Source of the DNA: Amorphophallus konjac
Taxonomy: Eukaryota; Streptophyta; Magnoliopsida; Alismatales; Araceae
Direction: 5' to 3'
Length of the DNA stretch: 64,000 nucleotides
NCBI GenBank assembly: GCA_022559845.1
Contig: CM040128.1
Span: forward strand, 73,967,247 to 74,031,246
Under the pieces are notes generated by a model. The model was given only the letters and a program-made list of their open reading frames with translations, searched no databases and was not told where the DNA came from. The position numbers were made by a program, and so were the translations under genes. Of the stretch, positions 17,835-30,305 are shown piece after piece. The first letter of the stretch is position 1; each line of letters starts with the position of its first letter.

Positions 17835-20507
17835 GTGGAATACTTCAATGCTAAATATTTCTCGGACCGAGTCCAAGAAAAGAAGGCTGCGGAATTCGCT
17901 GCATTAAAACAACGATCTTTATCATTAGCAGATTATGAAGCTCAGTTCTCCAGGTTGTCTAGATATGCCAAACATTTGATTAGCACGGAGAAGATGAAAG
18001 CCCGAAGATTTCTTAATGGGCTTAGGCCCCACTATATCACTCAACTGGCGCCGATGGATATCCAAGTTTATTCCGAAATCGTGCGCCGAGCTCAATTACT
18101 TGAAGATGCCACGGAACTATCTGATAGGATCCGTGGAAAGGACAAGAAGGAGCAAGTCACGGGTTCGGGTTCTTTCAAACCCAATTTCAAGAAGAGGCCC
18201 AATAATGGAGGTTCATCCTCTCAAGATTCCAAGTTCAAGAAATCCAAGCCCTTCTCTATCACCACTACACCTTCTAATACAGTATGCAAGCATTGTGATA
18301 AGGCTGGTCACAAGACAGAAGAATGCTGGAGGAAATTAGGAGCTTGTCTCCGTTGTGGGAGTCGCGAACATCGGATTCCCGAGTGTCCATTAATGAATGA
18401 CCAAGCCGGTGATGGTAAACGCCCGGTGACAAAGAACGCTCGACTTCATGCAATAAAGGAGACCGAGCAAGAAGAAGGTGGACTGGTAGAAGGTACATTA
18501 ACAGTTTGTTCCAAAAGTGCTTATGTCTTATTTGATACGGGTGCATCGCATTCCATTATTTCTAAGAAGTTTGTCGACCCGTTACCGTTAGAACCAGAAT
18601 GGATAAAAATAGTTCTAACTACTCCTCTTGGAAGTGAAAATGATATTACTCATCACTACCAAAACTGTGAGGTAATAGTTCAAGGTAGGAATTTACCTAT
18701 AGATCTCATATGCCTCGATCTAAAGGAGTATGATGTTATACTAGGAGCAGACTGGTTATCCAAATACCAGGCAACGGTTGATTGCCGCAATAGCCAAATT
18801 GCTTTCAAAGATATTCCAGAATTAGTCTTTACTCGCCCCAAGAGTCGGAGCAATTCCCCTCTTATTTCGGCTCTCCGAGCTAGCAAGCTCGTCAGGAAAG
18901 GATGTGTATCCTTCCTTGCATTTGTCACAGTTAAGGAAACAAAGGACACTAAGATAGAAGACATTCAGGTAGTGCAAGAATTTCCAGACGTATTTCCGGA
19001 AGATTTGCCGGGATTACCCCCTCAAAGGGATGTGGCCTTCACCATTGACTTAGTCCCTGGTGCTGGTCCTGTTTCAAAGGCACCCTATAGAATGTCCCCT
19101 GCGGAACTCAAAGAGTTGAAGGAGCAGTTGATGGAACTAATTCGAAAAGGGTTCATTAGACCAAGTACTTCCCCGTGGGGAGCACCTGTACTGTTTGTAA
19201 AGAAGAAAGACGGATCCATGAGATTGTGCATCGACTATCGACATTTGAATCATCTCACTATCAAGAACAAGTATCCACTGCCGAGAATCGATGAATTATT
19301 TGATCAGATTTCAGGATCCAAATATTTTTCTAAGATTGACCTCAGATCAGGATATCATCAGTTAAGGATCAAAGATGATGACATTCATAAGACTGCATTC
19401 AGAAGCAGGTATGGCCATTACGAATTTGTTGTTATGCCTTTTGGACTAACAAATGCCCCTGCTGCCTTTATGCAGTTAATGAATAGTATATACAGGCCTT
19501 ACTTGGATCAATTCATAGTAGTCTTTATTGATGATATATTGATATATTCCAAGACTAAGGAAGAACATGAAGAGCATTTGAGGATTGCATTGCAAGTCTT
19601 GAGGACAAATCAATTATATGCAAAACTCAGCAAGTGCGAGTTCTGGCTTGAAGAAGTGGCTTTTCTCGGACATGTCATATCCAAGGACGGTTTATCTGTA
19701 GATCCGTCAAAGGTTGAAGCTGTAAGAAACTGGGAAAGACCTACTAATGCAAGCGAGATCAGAAGTTTCTTAGGTCTTGCAGGATATTATCGGCGATTCA
19801 TCAAAGACTTCTCCAAGATCGCCGTGCCCCTTACAAGGTTAACTCGTAAGGAGATCCGATATGAATGGAGTGAGGAATGTGAAAGAAGTTTCCAAACTCT
19901 CAAGGATCATCTTACTACAGCTCCGGTCTTAGCTCTACCAATAGAAGGAGAGAAATTCGAGGTCTACACAGATGCTTCTGGCATTGGCCTCGGATGTGTC
20001 TTAATGCAACAAGGAAAGGTCATAGCATACTCTTCACGTCAGCTGAAGAAGCATGAGGAAAACTACCCCGTCCATGACTTAGAACTGGCCGCGGTGGTAT
20101 TTGCCCTAAAGATATGGAGACACTACTTATATGGAGTGCAGTTTACTGTATACTCCGATCACAAAAGTCTCAAATATCTATTTTCACAAAAGGAGCTAAA
20201 CATGAGACAAAGACGCTGGCTAGAATATCTCAAGGACTTCGACTTCAATATACAATACCATCCCGGAAAGGGTAATTATGTTGCTGATGCCCTTAGTCGA
20301 AAGCCGAGAGCAATGATAGCCAATTGTATGATACGAGAATGGAGGTTGCTAGAACAATTCTCCGAGCTCAATATAAGCTTGGACAAGGAAGCCAAATTTG
20401 TCACATTATCTCATGTAAGCATACAGTCAGATTTATTATCTGAGATACAAGCACTTCAGGATGATGATCCTATATTAGTGGAAATCAAAGACAGATTAGA
20501 AGGATAA
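17835..20507 (+). CDS. Gag-protease-RT-RNase H polyprotein (element D)
   Basis: The 890-residue frame continues the gag domain ([15 protein letters not shown]...), then has two CCHC knuckles ([14 protein letters not shown] and [14 protein letters not shown], about residues 150-185). The aspartic protease has [12 protein letters not shown] (about 230), the RT shows [35 protein letters not shown] and the catalytic FIDDIL (about 570), and RNase H follows with [10 protein letters not shown] and DHKSLKYL. Order and length are normal for a Tekay/Del-type chromovirus. The listed ATG is internal; translation would have to cross the TAA at 17826. It ends at TAA 20505-20507, where the family normally continues into integrase. 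Confidence 0.93.
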   Translation: MEYFNAKYFSDRVQEKKAAEFAALKQRSLSLADYEAQFSRLSRYAKHLISTEKMKARRFLNGLRPHYITQLAPMDIQVYSEIVRRAQLLEDATELSDRIRGKDKKEQVTGSGSFKPNFKKRPNNGGSSSQDSKFKKSKPFSITTTPSNTVCKHCDKAGHKTEECWRKLGACLRCGSREHRIPECPLMNDQAGDGKRPVTKNARLHAIKETEQEEGGLVEGTLTVCSKSAYVLFDTGASHSIISKKFVDPLPLEPEWIKIVLTTPLGSENDITHHYQNCEVIVQGRNLPIDLICLDLKEYDVILGADWLSKYQATVDCRNSQIAFKDIPELVFTRPKSRSNSPLISALRASKLVRKGCVSFLAFVTVKETKDTKIEDIQVVQEFPDVFPEDLPGLPPQRDVAFTIDLVPGAGPVSKAPYRMSPAELKELKEQLMELIRKGFIRPSTSPWGAPVLFVKKKDGSMRLCIDYRHLNHLTIKNKYPLPRIDELFDQISGSKYFSKIDLRSGYHQLRIKDDDIHKTAFRSRYGHYEFVVMPFGLTNAPAAFMQLMNSIYRPYLDQFIVVFIDDILIYSKTKEEHEEHLRIALQVLRTNQLYAKLSKCEFWLEEVAFLGHVISKDGLSVDPSKVEAVRNWERPTNASEIRSFLGLAGYYRRFIKDFSKIAVPLTRLTRKEIRYEWSEECERSFQTLKDHLTTAPVLALPIEGEKFEVYTDASGIGLGCVLMQQGKVIAYSSRQLKKHEENYPVHDLELAAVVFALKIWRHYLYGVQFTVYSDHKSLKYLFSQKELNMRQRRWLEYLKDFDFNIQYHPGKGNYVADALSRKPRAMIANCMIREWRLLEQFSELNISLDKEAKFVTLSHVSIQSDLLSEIQALQDDDPILVEIKDRLEG

Positions 20508-20540
20508 TCTGATTTTCAACTAACTTCTGATGGAAGATTA

Positions 20541-21851
20541 TTGTTCAAAGACAGAACTTGTATACCAGATTGCCCAGAATTAAAGAAGAAGATCTTAGAT
20601 GAAGCTCATAGATCAAGGTACACCATTCATCCAGGATCTACCAAAATGTACCAAGATGTAAAGAGGAACTTTTGGTGGCCTAATATGAAAAGAGAAATAG
20701 CGGACTATGTATCACGCTGTCTCACATGCCAACAAGTCAAGGCGGAACACCAAAAGCCTCCTGATAAACTTCATCCTCTAGATATTCCTAAGTGGAAGTG
20801 GGAGGATATTGGTATGGACTTCATCATGGGTTTGTCTAAATCTAAAGGAGGACACGATGGAATCTGGGTTATCATTGACCGATTAACTAAATCGGCGCAT
20901 TTCTTACCAATGAAAAGCCGATGGTCAATTGATGTACTAGCTGCACCATACATCAAGGAAATAGTCAGGTTACATGGAATTCCTGTCTCAATCGTGTCTG
21001 ATAGAGATCCCCGTTTCACTTCTCATTTTTGGAAGGGATTACAACATTCGTTGGGAACAAGGCTCAACTTTAGTACTGCTTTTCACCCACAAACGGATGG
21101 TCAGACCGAGAGAGCTAATCAAGTTGTTGAGGATATGCTAAGAGCTTGCATCATTGACTTTGGTGGAAGCTGGCATGAACATTTGCCACTAGTGGAATTT
21201 GCATATAATAATAGCTACCAAGCTAGTATCCAAATGGCACCTTTCGAAGCTTTATATGGAAGGAGTTGCCGATCACCCTTATGCTGGAACGAAGTTGGAG
21301 AGAAACAACTGTTAGGTCCAGACATGGTAAGGGATACAACTGAGAAGATACAAGTAATCAGAGAAAGATTGCAAGTTGCTCAGACCAGACAAAAGGCTTA
21401 TGCAGATACAAGAAGAAGAGATCTTGAATTCCAGGTTGGAGATCATGTATTTCTCAAGATATCACCTGGACGTGGCATACGAAGATTTGGTGTTAAGGGC
21501 AAGCTTACGCCAAGATTCATCGGACCTTTTGAGATACTTGAAAGAATTGGCGAGGTTGCTTATCGCATCGCGTTGCCTCCTCAATTGTCCGAAGTGCATA
21601 ATGTGTTTCACATATCTATGTTGAAGAAGTATGTACACGATCCATCTCATATTATTGAACATGGAGATCTGGTGATCCAGAAAGATCTCACATATGAACA
21701 GAAGCCTATGAAGATCTTAGATCGTGAAATACGAGCTCTAAGGAATAAGGTTATTCCCATGCTCAAGGTGAAATGGAATAAGAATACTGAACACGAAGCG
21801 ACATGGGAGACCGAGGAATCTATGAAGAAACGATTTCCCGAGTTATTCTAA
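20541..21851 (+). CDS. Integrase with C-terminal chromodomain (element D)
   Basis: The 436 residues hold the HHCC zinc domain (HRSRYTIHPGSTKMYQDV through CLTCQQVKAEH), the DDE core (GMDFIMGL, IVSDRDPRFTS, HPQTDGQTERANQ), the SH3-like segment FGVKGKLTPRFIGPFEIL and a chromodomain-like tail ending KVKWNKNTEHEATWETEESM. All catalytic residues are intact. The frame is actually open from 20508, directly after the TAA that ends RNase H, so ATG 20541 is not a natural start. The stop at 21849-21851 lies about 70 bp before the purine tract, as expected. Confidence 0.93.
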   Translation: MFKDRTCIPDCPELKKKILDEAHRSRYTIHPGSTKMYQDVKRNFWWPNMKREIADYVSRCLTCQQVKAEHQKPPDKLHPLDIPKWKWEDIGMDFIMGLSKSKGGHDGIWVIIDRLTKSAHFLPMKSRWSIDVLAAPYIKEIVRLHGIPVSIVSDRDPRFTSHFWKGLQHSLGTRLNFSTAFHPQTDGQTERANQVVEDMLRACIIDFGGSWHEHLPLVEFAYNNSYQASIQMAPFEALYGRSCRSPLCWNEVGEKQLLGPDMVRDTTEKIQVIRERLQVAQTRQKAYADTRRRDLEFQVGDHVFLKISPGRGIRRFGVKGKLTPRFIGPFEILERIGEVAYRIALPPQLSEVHNVFHISMLKKYVHDPSHIIEHGDLVIQKDLTYEQKPMKILDREIRALRNKVIPMLKVKWNKNTEHEATWETEESMKKRFPELF

Positions 21852-21920
21852 GAGGTATATGATCTACACTCTCCAAGTATATACATATTATGCAATTGAA
21901 TTTGGGGACCAAATTCTTTT

Positions 21921-21933
21921 AAGTGGGGGAGGG
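21921..21933 (+). other. Polypurine tract of element D
   Basis: AAGTGGGGGAGGG directly precedes the 3' LTR, the position and composition of a plus-strand primer. Confidence 0.85.
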
Positions 21934-22017
21934 TGTAGCAACCCTGATAAAATATTAATAACAATAAATATTTTAAAATAAATCAAATAATTAGATAAAT
22001 AAAGCAATATAAAATAA

Positions 22018-23600
22018 TGCCTCGGATCAAGGCGCTATTTAAATTATAAACGCCTCTAGTTAAGGCGTGACTCAAGAAGTGACGCCCTCACCACACGGCG
22101 TCAAATTCCAATGTCAAAAATGGTAAGGCCAAGAAAAGCCCCAATCTTGGGCGTGTTTTAAACAAAGGAACGCCCTAACGAAAGGCGCTTCTTAAGAAAC
22201 GACCTGAACCAGGTCGTCAATTCAGGAATCGACGCCCTGACCAAAGTCGTTAATTTCATTCGTGAACCGTTCGAACCCAGAGCTTATCCAGGGAAGGATC
22301 ATGTTAATCTAGTAAGTGGTTAATAGGGCAAGGACTCTAATAGGGATATATTACCCTCAATCAAACACTACTTTTGTTAGGACTCCAAAAACCCTATAAA
22401 TAACCTACTGATCGAACCTTAAACGCTATTTGGCGTTTGGAAAAACTACAAGGTACGTAGTAGCAGTTCATATAGTTTCTCTTTGCTTCGGTTACATGAA
22501 GAACTAATGGTTCTTCATCTTCTTTTCCTCTAATACAGGTTAAGGGAGTTCTGCATACGAGAAAGAACAAGGTATTGTTCTTTTCCTTCCCCTCTGGTCA
22601 GACACGAGGAAGAAATTAATATTGGTTTCTTCTGTAGGATCTGCATCTTTTGATTTACTGAAGAAACAAAGGTTCTTCTGCGTCCTCTTCATCAAAGCCA
22701 TCAGCCAGTAGCTGCCATCTTAAGAGCCTGTTATAAACAGAGCATCGATCCTCTTCCCAAAACCTTCACGGTTCAATCTTCAGATTATCAATTAAGGTAG
22801 GATTTTCTCAAGTCACTGTAGCCCAAACTAAATTGATACAGTACAATAATCATCATGCATATACATGGTTTGGTTTACTATAGTTTCTGAACGATTTTCT
22901 GTTAATTTCTTGAAAGAAACGTCCTTAGCAAGGGCGTGATTATGAAATACACGCCCCAGACTAGGGCGCTATTTTACAAATCACGACCCTGCCAAGGTCG
23001 TCAATTTTAGATTTGACGCCCTGCACACAGGCGTTAATTTCATTTAATGATTAATCACCCATGTTAAGAATTGTTTATCTATGAAATCATGATTCTACAA
23101 TAATGCATGATCATATGTCTTCAAACCTGTTAATTTTATTGTCATGACCATACATTCGTTCTTCATGAATTCTATTATCCTGAAATTATTACTGCCCATG
23201 AAAATTCATGGTATTTCTTGAATTCACGACCGTGGCTAGGTCGTCTTTCACTGGACTAACGCCCGATGCTAGGGCGTGAATTAAAAAGTAACGTCCCTTC
23301 ATAGGGCGCGTTTCTGTTAAAATCCCGAACAATATATTCTGTAAAAATAAGAATTTAATGATTAACGCCCCTGCCAAGGACGCGTTCTTGATAAATTCTG
23401 AAAATAAATATGTTCTGTAAAATATTGTAAATAAAAAGACGCCTGCTACTGTAGTCGTCTCATTGAAAAGAAACGCCCCTGTCCAGGGCGCGTTTTAGAT
23501 AAATTACTGAATTATTGAAAATTCTGCCAAAATGGAAACATATGTAAACGCCCTTCTGTTAGGCGTTAATTACTTGAGAAACGACTTTACTTAAGTCGTT
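22018..23600. repeat. Dyad arrays in D 3' LTR
   Basis: Copies of the two 5' LTR arrays, at 22018-22254 and 22918-23600, with the TATA box at 22395-22402 between them. Transitions have hit some arms: the first unit starts ATGCCT instead of ACGCCT. Confidence 0.8.
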
Positions 23601-23755
23601 ATTTTACTGTAAACTGATTTTTCACTGTTTCTGTTAACCGATGGTTTCATATGTTATATAATATATATATCGGCACTATTCTCCATTCCGTGAGTATAGT
23701 CCCACGTTTCACGATTGTTTTATCGATCACACTCAATTCTCATTGACATACAAGC

Positions 23756-23865
23756 TCTCCATTGGACATTCCGTTCCTTTGGACTAGCGAGTTAGTCATA
23801 GAGACCTCCGTAAGACTCCTCGTAGCCTTGGATTCCCTCAAGGCCGACTGAGCTGGTTGTACCCT
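23756..23865 (+). repeat. Conserved ~108-bp block, copy in D 3' LTR
   Basis: Essentially identical to the 5' LTR copy at 16027-16136. Confidence 0.8.
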
Positions 23866-25407
23866 AAAAACCCATTACACCATTGATGCCATGTCACTCT
23901 AAAGAAATATGGTATACCGGCCCTTATGATTATACAAAGAGTATATCATAAGAAATTCTTAATGGGATGATGATATCATGCCATATCATGTCATTCTTGT
24001 AAACCTCAATTCTATGATAAGAATGAGGGTATCTTACCTTTGATATACTGTTCATGTGGACCTAAATTCTATATAAAGAATGTCCATATTGATTTGTCAT
24101 GGTACCCAAGTTAAGGGAACCATATTCTACCTAGTTTTATCGATATCGTGATTATACCGTTATTATCGCCATTCTATGTCCTTTGTCATATTTTTGGACT
24201 CCATTCTGTCAAAGTTGTCATACATGTCTACAAGCTTGATTATTGAAATTCAAAATTGGCTATAAACAAGAGTGGATGTCAAAACACATGATAAATGCCT
24301 GCGCATATAGGGCCCGATCTGGTCCTGGGAGGAGCACCCGAAAGTACTTGTGCCCATGGGAGTTAAAATGATAAGGTATCTGGCATTATACCGAGTACTT
24401 TACTTTCTAGATTGGACATTCCACACAACATCTTGTACTTGAATCGTACTTGACTTGACATGAAATGCGTGGCCCGAAAAAGGGTAATTTACTTGCTTGC
24501 TACATGATAGCCAAAGTTCTTGACATGACTTGTTAAATGTACTTGCTTGAATATCTTGAGTATCTTGTTGAAAGTTCATGATTAGTTCATCTTATTCCTT
24601 GATATTACATTCTCTCTATCTTGTCATTTTATGCGAGCATGCATAGCTTTATTACATTCATGAAAGATGTAATTACTTAAACCCCTTGCTAGTACTTGAG
24701 ATATAATTTCCTACTGAGCGTTCGCTCATTCCGTTTGTCCCTTTTTACTTTTCAGGTAAGTCCGACGACGATGGAAGTCAATCGGATGGGAATGGTCAAG
24801 AGTGAAAGAGCTAGAGCTTGTCCAAGTGTCATCTAGTCTTTTTCCTATTTTCTTGAGTCAACTATGTACTTTTTTTTTATTAAACAGAGTATTGGATTTG
24901 TAATAGTCTATCCATTATAAAATAAAGGATTGGGTTATCTTGCTATTTTGCGCATCTCTGTCTTTGTGTCGAATACACGACCACTCTGATTGACATGATT
25001 GATATAAACTCGTCACGCGTCTCCGGGTATCTTCCGCGCTCGGGGCGTGACATTGTTGGTTGCAGGATATCTTGCCTTCATGGGTTTGTGGGGGTAGGAG
25101 CCCATTGTCTTACTGGCTATTTTGGTTTCCACTGCTAGGTCCAAGGAGGATTCTAATGATTGATCATTCTTGGAAGATGGGGCTGAGCTTTCCAAGCATA
25201 GGTCTGAAAAGGGTAGGTCTGTTGAGCGAACTGAGAGGACCTGCTAAGATAGCTGTGGCCCTCCCACCATGGCTGTCTAGTCCATGCAGGGTTTCTGGTT
25301 GGCCTTTGTGTCGACTTACTATTGAAGTTGTGCCGACCTGTCCAAGGTCTATCTTGCTTTGGGCTACTGGTAGGTGGCCTGTGGGTTGACTTACTGGGTG
25401 GTTTGTA

Positions 25408-25911
25408 TTATTTTTGAACATGAAAGTAGTCAACCTTCTCTTTGCCCTTGGCCCCTTGATTTTTTGGACTTTTCGGATTGCACTCTTGTTGGATGCTATC
25501 AGGTGGATTTTCAATTGAGTTAGATTGTGAGGTTGAAGTCTTGGAAGATGAGTCAGTGACAAATGTGATTGTTTTTAGGCCAATTTTCTTCTTCTTAGTT
25601 GGCTGAAACCCTAGACCTTCTTTATTGAAATTCATTTTAGTTCTTAGAAGGGCATCTAGGTTATCTCTGCCACTAACAAATTTTTCTAAGAAGGTCTGTT
25701 TATCTTCATTTTCGTTTCTCAACTTTTCAAGTTCTTTTTGCTGTTCTTCATTTGCTTCTTTAATAGCCTCATACTTTTCACATGCCAATTTACACTCTTC
25801 TTCATACTTCTGCATTCTTATTTTTAGTTCATCAATTGTGTTTTTCAAAAATTCAATTTCTTCCATCACAATTTTTGAATCTAATTTGTTGTTTTCTAAC
25901 TCATCCACCAA
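25408..25911 (-). pseudogene. Copia gag coiled-coil region (element B)
   Basis: The 167 residues start with a long Glu/Lys/Leu-rich coiled coil (about residues 1-80), followed by SGRDNLDALLRTKMNF and a basic Ser/Lys-rich tail. It resembles the coiled-coil part of A's gag in style, as expected for Sirevirus-like elements. It is separated from B's protease by the D insertion. Upstream, toward 26100, the frame continues as MSDWEEAYLELLDKCDDF with two stops. Confidence 0.6.
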
Positions 25912-26112
25912 TTTTCTTAGATCTGAAATTTCTGTTTCGAGGGAAGCATTTTATCTTTCAGAGAGGTGTCATGCACAAAGTTGTTTATCTTTTTCTTTAG
26001 TGCTTTATTCTATTTTCTGAAATCATCACATTTATCTAGCAATTCTAAATATGCTTCCTCCCAATCACTCATAGTAACAATGCCTTCATAATTGTCTTCT
26101 TTGGGAGCAAAT

Positions 26113-27726
26113 TAAAGGAGTTTTCAAATTGAATTGAGTGAGCCTAAGGCTCTCGTGGCATGTGGCCAAAGGCGGGAATGGCATCCGCACCCATGATTCT
26201 CGCAAGGGAATTCCAAACGTGAACAAACCTCAATAAGTATCGTGCATGGCCTGGGTATCGGTCGATTGAAACCCTTAATTGGTCGACCGATCGACCATGG
26301 GGTCGACGCTCCACGCTGCTGAGGTCGACCCGTTCACCAGGTCTCCCTGCCCTGGGAAGTTCGATCGACCGACGACACTAGATCGGTTGACCGAACTCCT
26401 CACTTCAAAAAATAAAAATAAAACAAAATGAATAAAACCAAAAAAACTAGGACCTCATGTGCTGCTGGGGGAGAGTCTACTCAAGGAGTCGACTCCCTCC
26501 CAGCCTTGCTCTGTCTGGGCTTTTCCCAAGTAGGAGCCGGCCCAAGGGTCGACTCCAAGGGTCGACCCCAAGCCAGTGTGCTGCTCTTTGCAGCAGGCTC
26601 ATTCCCAATCAAAAAAAGAGAAGAGGCAGAAGAGGATGAGAAGAACAAACAGAAGAAGGAACAAGAAAGAGAATGAAAAGGTGATGGAAATGAAGTGAAA
26701 CCCAAAACCTTAATAATCCTCATTTTGTCATAGCAGGCCCATGGCCTCAATAAAAAAAATGGAAAAGTTGAAAACTCAAGTTGGGATAATGTCGTTGCTT
26801 CAATAGCCCAATCTGATGGGTAGCAATGGAGTGGCAAAGAGAAGCAGCCTAAACCTAATATAAAAAAGCATGACATACCAGCCGCTCGTTTAGGCGATGT
26901 TTGCATTAGATCGGTAATGCTGCTCGAATATGGGGCAGTCGATGATAAAAACACCTTAAGAATTTGATGGTCATTTGTCTGCAAACCCGCATTTGTTGAA
27001 TACAATCATTCACCTATAAATAAATAAATATACGAATGAAACACAAACAAAAAGCTCTAGCGGCATCTATCTGGGGTTACCTCCCCTTTGACCCTGTATG
27101 AGGGGGAACAATGAATGTGCCTTCGCAAGCCATGCTTGGCCTTCGGGGATCACCCCATCATGGCTATAGCCCTACTTCGCATTGGGCCGACACTCCGCTG
27201 ACTCTGAACTGTCCCGACCGGGATTTAACCGAGCATCTCCATCTTCAAACAATAAATTTGCTATGCCCCGGCATACATACGCTCCAGTTTTACCGATGTA
27301 TTCATGATGTTTCAACCCGAACATTTGTCCGAATAAAGAAAGGGTCAACATGTAACCAATATGACTCCAAATACTTCTTTGCACCCCAATATGGGGGCTT
27401 TTAATGCTTTTCAATACACTATTCATTTCTTTCATGAAAATTGATATTCAGGCCATGAGGCCCCAAATCTTGGTGACTAATCAAAGGTTTTCCCCTACGG
27501 GAGATGTAATTAATGTCGTGACCTTATGGTACGGCAGGTCTCCAGTCCTGACCCGATACCTACAATCGTCTGGTTAGTCAGATGGAGTGCACCCCGGGTT
27601 CCGGACCACTCTAGTCTCAGAACCTGAATAAATTGTCACCTAGGTGACTGGCACGCCCTCGCACTTAATAAAATGACAAAAGATAAAAAAAAATGCTACA
27701 AACAAAGATGAAAAGAATGAAAAGGC
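26113..27726. other. Region without recognisable genes, GTCGAC-rich at its start
   Basis: Between the end of B's gag and the F gag frame I find no credible coding. Bases 26259-26571 hold about ten GTCGAC or GATCGACC units, some in inverted pairs. A/T-rich low-complexity stretches flank them (26400-26450, 26610-26700). 27060-27670 resembles gypsy leader or LTR sequence but no PBS, TG/CA edge or TSD could be fixed. It is probably the decayed 5' LTR and leader of F. Confidence 0.4.
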
Positions 27727-30305
27727 TTGAAATCCCGTAGTGCGTCCTACATGGCCCTTCTACCTACTCGCAGGGATTGCGCCAGGCAGGCCGATCTCTG
27801 CCAACGTTCAAGACGATCGAACGAGGCTGCCAGATTATCACGGCTCTCCTACGTGCCATCAACTCAAGACCAACTACTGCCCCCTACCCTCTCTCCAGGG
27901 CACAGTCAAGAAGAAATGACCAAAATGATCAGGAATTACCTCCATGACTTGGGGAGTTCCTCCATAGGTCAACAAAGACTGCTTTGTGCCAGCGACGCCG
28001 AAGAAAAAGAAGAAGAAAGAAAAGAAAGAAGAAGGATGGCATCATTCATGGACGTCAATAAATATCAAGATGGCTTGGAAGCCGAATACTTCGGAGTCCC
28101 CCTGCAGTGGGAAGAAAAGAAAGGAATATCAGTATTTGAAAGGTTGACGTTCCACGGTCAAGCCAAGAGGGGAGTCTGGAGGTAGGGAAACAGAATGCAA
28201 GTCTTTACCTGCAACATGGCAGGGGTGACCAGCAAATTTGGGGTCCTACCCAAAGAACCAGAAGAATTGGCCGAGCTAGCCGGGAGGCCCGGGCCAATAA
28301 CAAGGAGAAGCAAAGCTGCAGAAGAAATGCTCAAAGTAGCTAAAGGAAAACAAACTATCACCACGTTAACTGCCAACATGGTGACTTCCGAAGAAGAAGA
28401 GGTTCCTCCGACAACCCCGTCCGAAGGTGTTTCGGGAGAAGTGTTGGAGAGCACCCCCACTGCGGTAGCACTAGACTCGGCTGTCTTGATAATACTACAG
28501 AGATATCGACAAGAGATTGAATCCCTGAAAAGGCAGCTGAATGAAAAAACCGAACAAATTTCTGTTCCCTGGCAACATGATATGCATGCTGAATCATCCC
28601 GAGGAGCTCCTGGCCTGGGCGATGCTACACCCCCAGCTACCTCTCTGCCAACAGGCCACAGCAAGGCCTCTTTCCAGCCGCACTTCTTGTAGTTGCCACT
28701 AGCTCAATCGACACTTCCTCAAACGCAACAATTACCACCAATGACACCGCCGGCACTTCGTGCCGCGGCTCTAACCACTCCTGTTACGCAGCAGCCTACG
28801 CATTTCCATCAAAAACTAGTGGACTCGGCCGTGATGAATAAACTAATGGTAGAACAAATAATTGAAATGAAGCTGGTCGAAAGGGTTGATGGTGATCTTG
28901 GCACTTTTGATGTGTACAAGGTGCCATATCCGCCGCAATACGCTGTAAAGAGGCTTCCACCTGGCATCAATAAACCACCCAAGTTTGAAAAGTTTAATGG
29001 GCAGGGCTCTCCCAAATAGCATATTACTTTATGATAATTATGGGCGATCTGGTAGTAGATGAAGCCTACAAGCTAAAATTCTTTGGGTCCTCGCTAACAG
29101 GCCTAACTTTCGAATGGTATTCAAACCTGTCGGGCGACTCTATTAGTGATTGGGTTGCTATGCAACGGAAGTTCTGGGAACAGTTCCATGTTGCTAAAAG
29201 GGAGGTCACCGTGGCCGAGCGATATGCCTCCAAGTAGAGAAATGACGAGACAGCCCTGGATTATATCAAAAGATGGCGGAATCTCAGCATGAAATGCAGG
29301 CGGCCGCCAAATCAAGAAGATGCAGTGCAAATCTACAAACAAAACCTGAGGTGGGAGATCCTCAGAAAGATGATCGGGATTGAAATTAGGTCTTTCGACC
29401 GGCTAAATAATGTGGTAGCGGAGATTGAAGCTTTCATCTCCAGCTCCCCTTCTGCTCCAGTCGCTGCAAGCCAAAAAGCCTGACCTGCTGACAAGTGGCC
29501 AGCGCCCAAGGAAGTCCACATAATTGACTTCAAGGCATTTGAACAGCAAAAATAAAAGGATAAGGGAGTTACCAACCCTCCTCCTGCTAAGCCAGCTGAG
29601 CCACAAGAAGGCCCTTCCTTGCGGGCCAAGATGAAAAAGCTTTACTCTTTCCCCAAGGACAGGACTAGGGTCCTCTTTGAATGGGCTATCAAATACAACA
29701 AGGTCTCGTTGCCGGAACCGAAGAGACCAGAGGACGCAAGAAAGAAAGACAATCCCCGCTTCTGCCCATATCACCAGATGCTTGGGCAACCTATTGAAGA
29801 CTGCTACGTCTTCAAAGATGCTATTGAAAAGCTAATCAAGAAAGGGGAGCTACAAATGGGCGACTACATGGTTGATCCTCCACGCCCTCATGAATTGCCA
29901 GCTATGGAAAGACCAGTTAATATGGTATCCTTATACCAGTAATTATCTGAAGAGGTAGCTGAAGCTTGCATAGCGCCCCCCCATGAATATGCCCCATAGG
30001 AGCACTTCGGACCCTTGGAAGCTGAAAAGAAATTAGAAGTGCTGAGTGCACCAGACAACCCGTTGCGGGGGCAGATGTCGGTCACAGAAGGGAAAGATAA
30101 CAATAAACCAAAGGTCAAGAGGGGAAGCATCGTCCTCTCCTGCAAAACACTATCAGCCTCGCCCAGTGCGAGCCAAGCTACTGAAGAAGAAGACAAAGAG
30201 ATATGCTTCGCACCGATGAGGGCAGGTCAAGCTGAAGCGTCCACCTCTCGCCATAAGTCCCGGGAAAAGTGGGGGCACCCTCCACCGCCTGCTGAAGAAG
30301 TGTAC
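27727..30305 (+). pseudogene. Degenerate gypsy gag (element F)
   Basis: Reading frame 1 from 27727 to 29019 is interrupted by TAGs at 28183 and 28690, then the frame moves by one and continues to 30305 with further stops (29235, 29481, 29553, 29940). Recognisable gag elements are PPGINKPPKFEKFNGQGSP, FFGSSLTGLTFEWYSNL, the MQRKFWEQF segment, DYIKRWRNLSMKC and the histidine/cysteine-rich CPYHQMLGQPIEDCYVF that replaces a zinc knuckle in many Tat elements. An acidic N-terminal section with a coiled coil (QRYRQEIESLKRQLNE) precedes it. It cannot produce a full Gag protein. Confidence 0.7.

Larger units (their letters stand above)
14205..25052 (+). mobile_element. Element D: nearly intact Tekay/Del-like chromovirus, TSD TTGTT
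   Basis: The 10.8-kb element has LTRs at 14205-17327 and 21934-25052, both TGTAG...GTGACA, flanked by the duplication TTGTT (14200-14204 and 25053-25057). PBS TGGTATCAGAGCC is at 17335 and a purine tract AAGTGGGGGAGGG at 21921-21933. All gag-pol domains are present in one frame with two TAA stops. By eye the LTRs differ at about 30 positions in 3.1 kb (near 1%), many of them C/T or G/A. At 1.3e-8 substitutions per site per year, as used for rice, that suggests roughly 0.4 million years. Confidence 0.95.
21934..25052 (+). repeat. 3' LTR of element D (3119 bp)
   Basis: Same order of dyad arrays, TATA box and 108-bp block as the 5' LTR, and ends GGGCGTGACA followed by TSD TTGTT. Differences from the 5' copy are mainly transitions, plus a few 1-3 bp indels near 23.4, 23.6 and 24.25 kb. 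Confidence 0.95.
12047..26112 (-). mobile_element. Element B: copia element, 3'-truncated in the window, split by element D
   Basis: Minus-strand copia sequence is present as RT start, integrase, pre-integrase domain and protease (12047-14204), then, after the D insertion and its TSD, the gag coiled-coil region (25058 to about 26112). Joining the two parts across D gives continuous copia order. The left end is cut by insertion of A in the RT. The right boundary is approximate: recognisable gag ends near 26112 and no LTR or PBS of B is visible. Many stops and frameshifts show that B is dead and is the oldest layer here. Confidence 0.75.
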
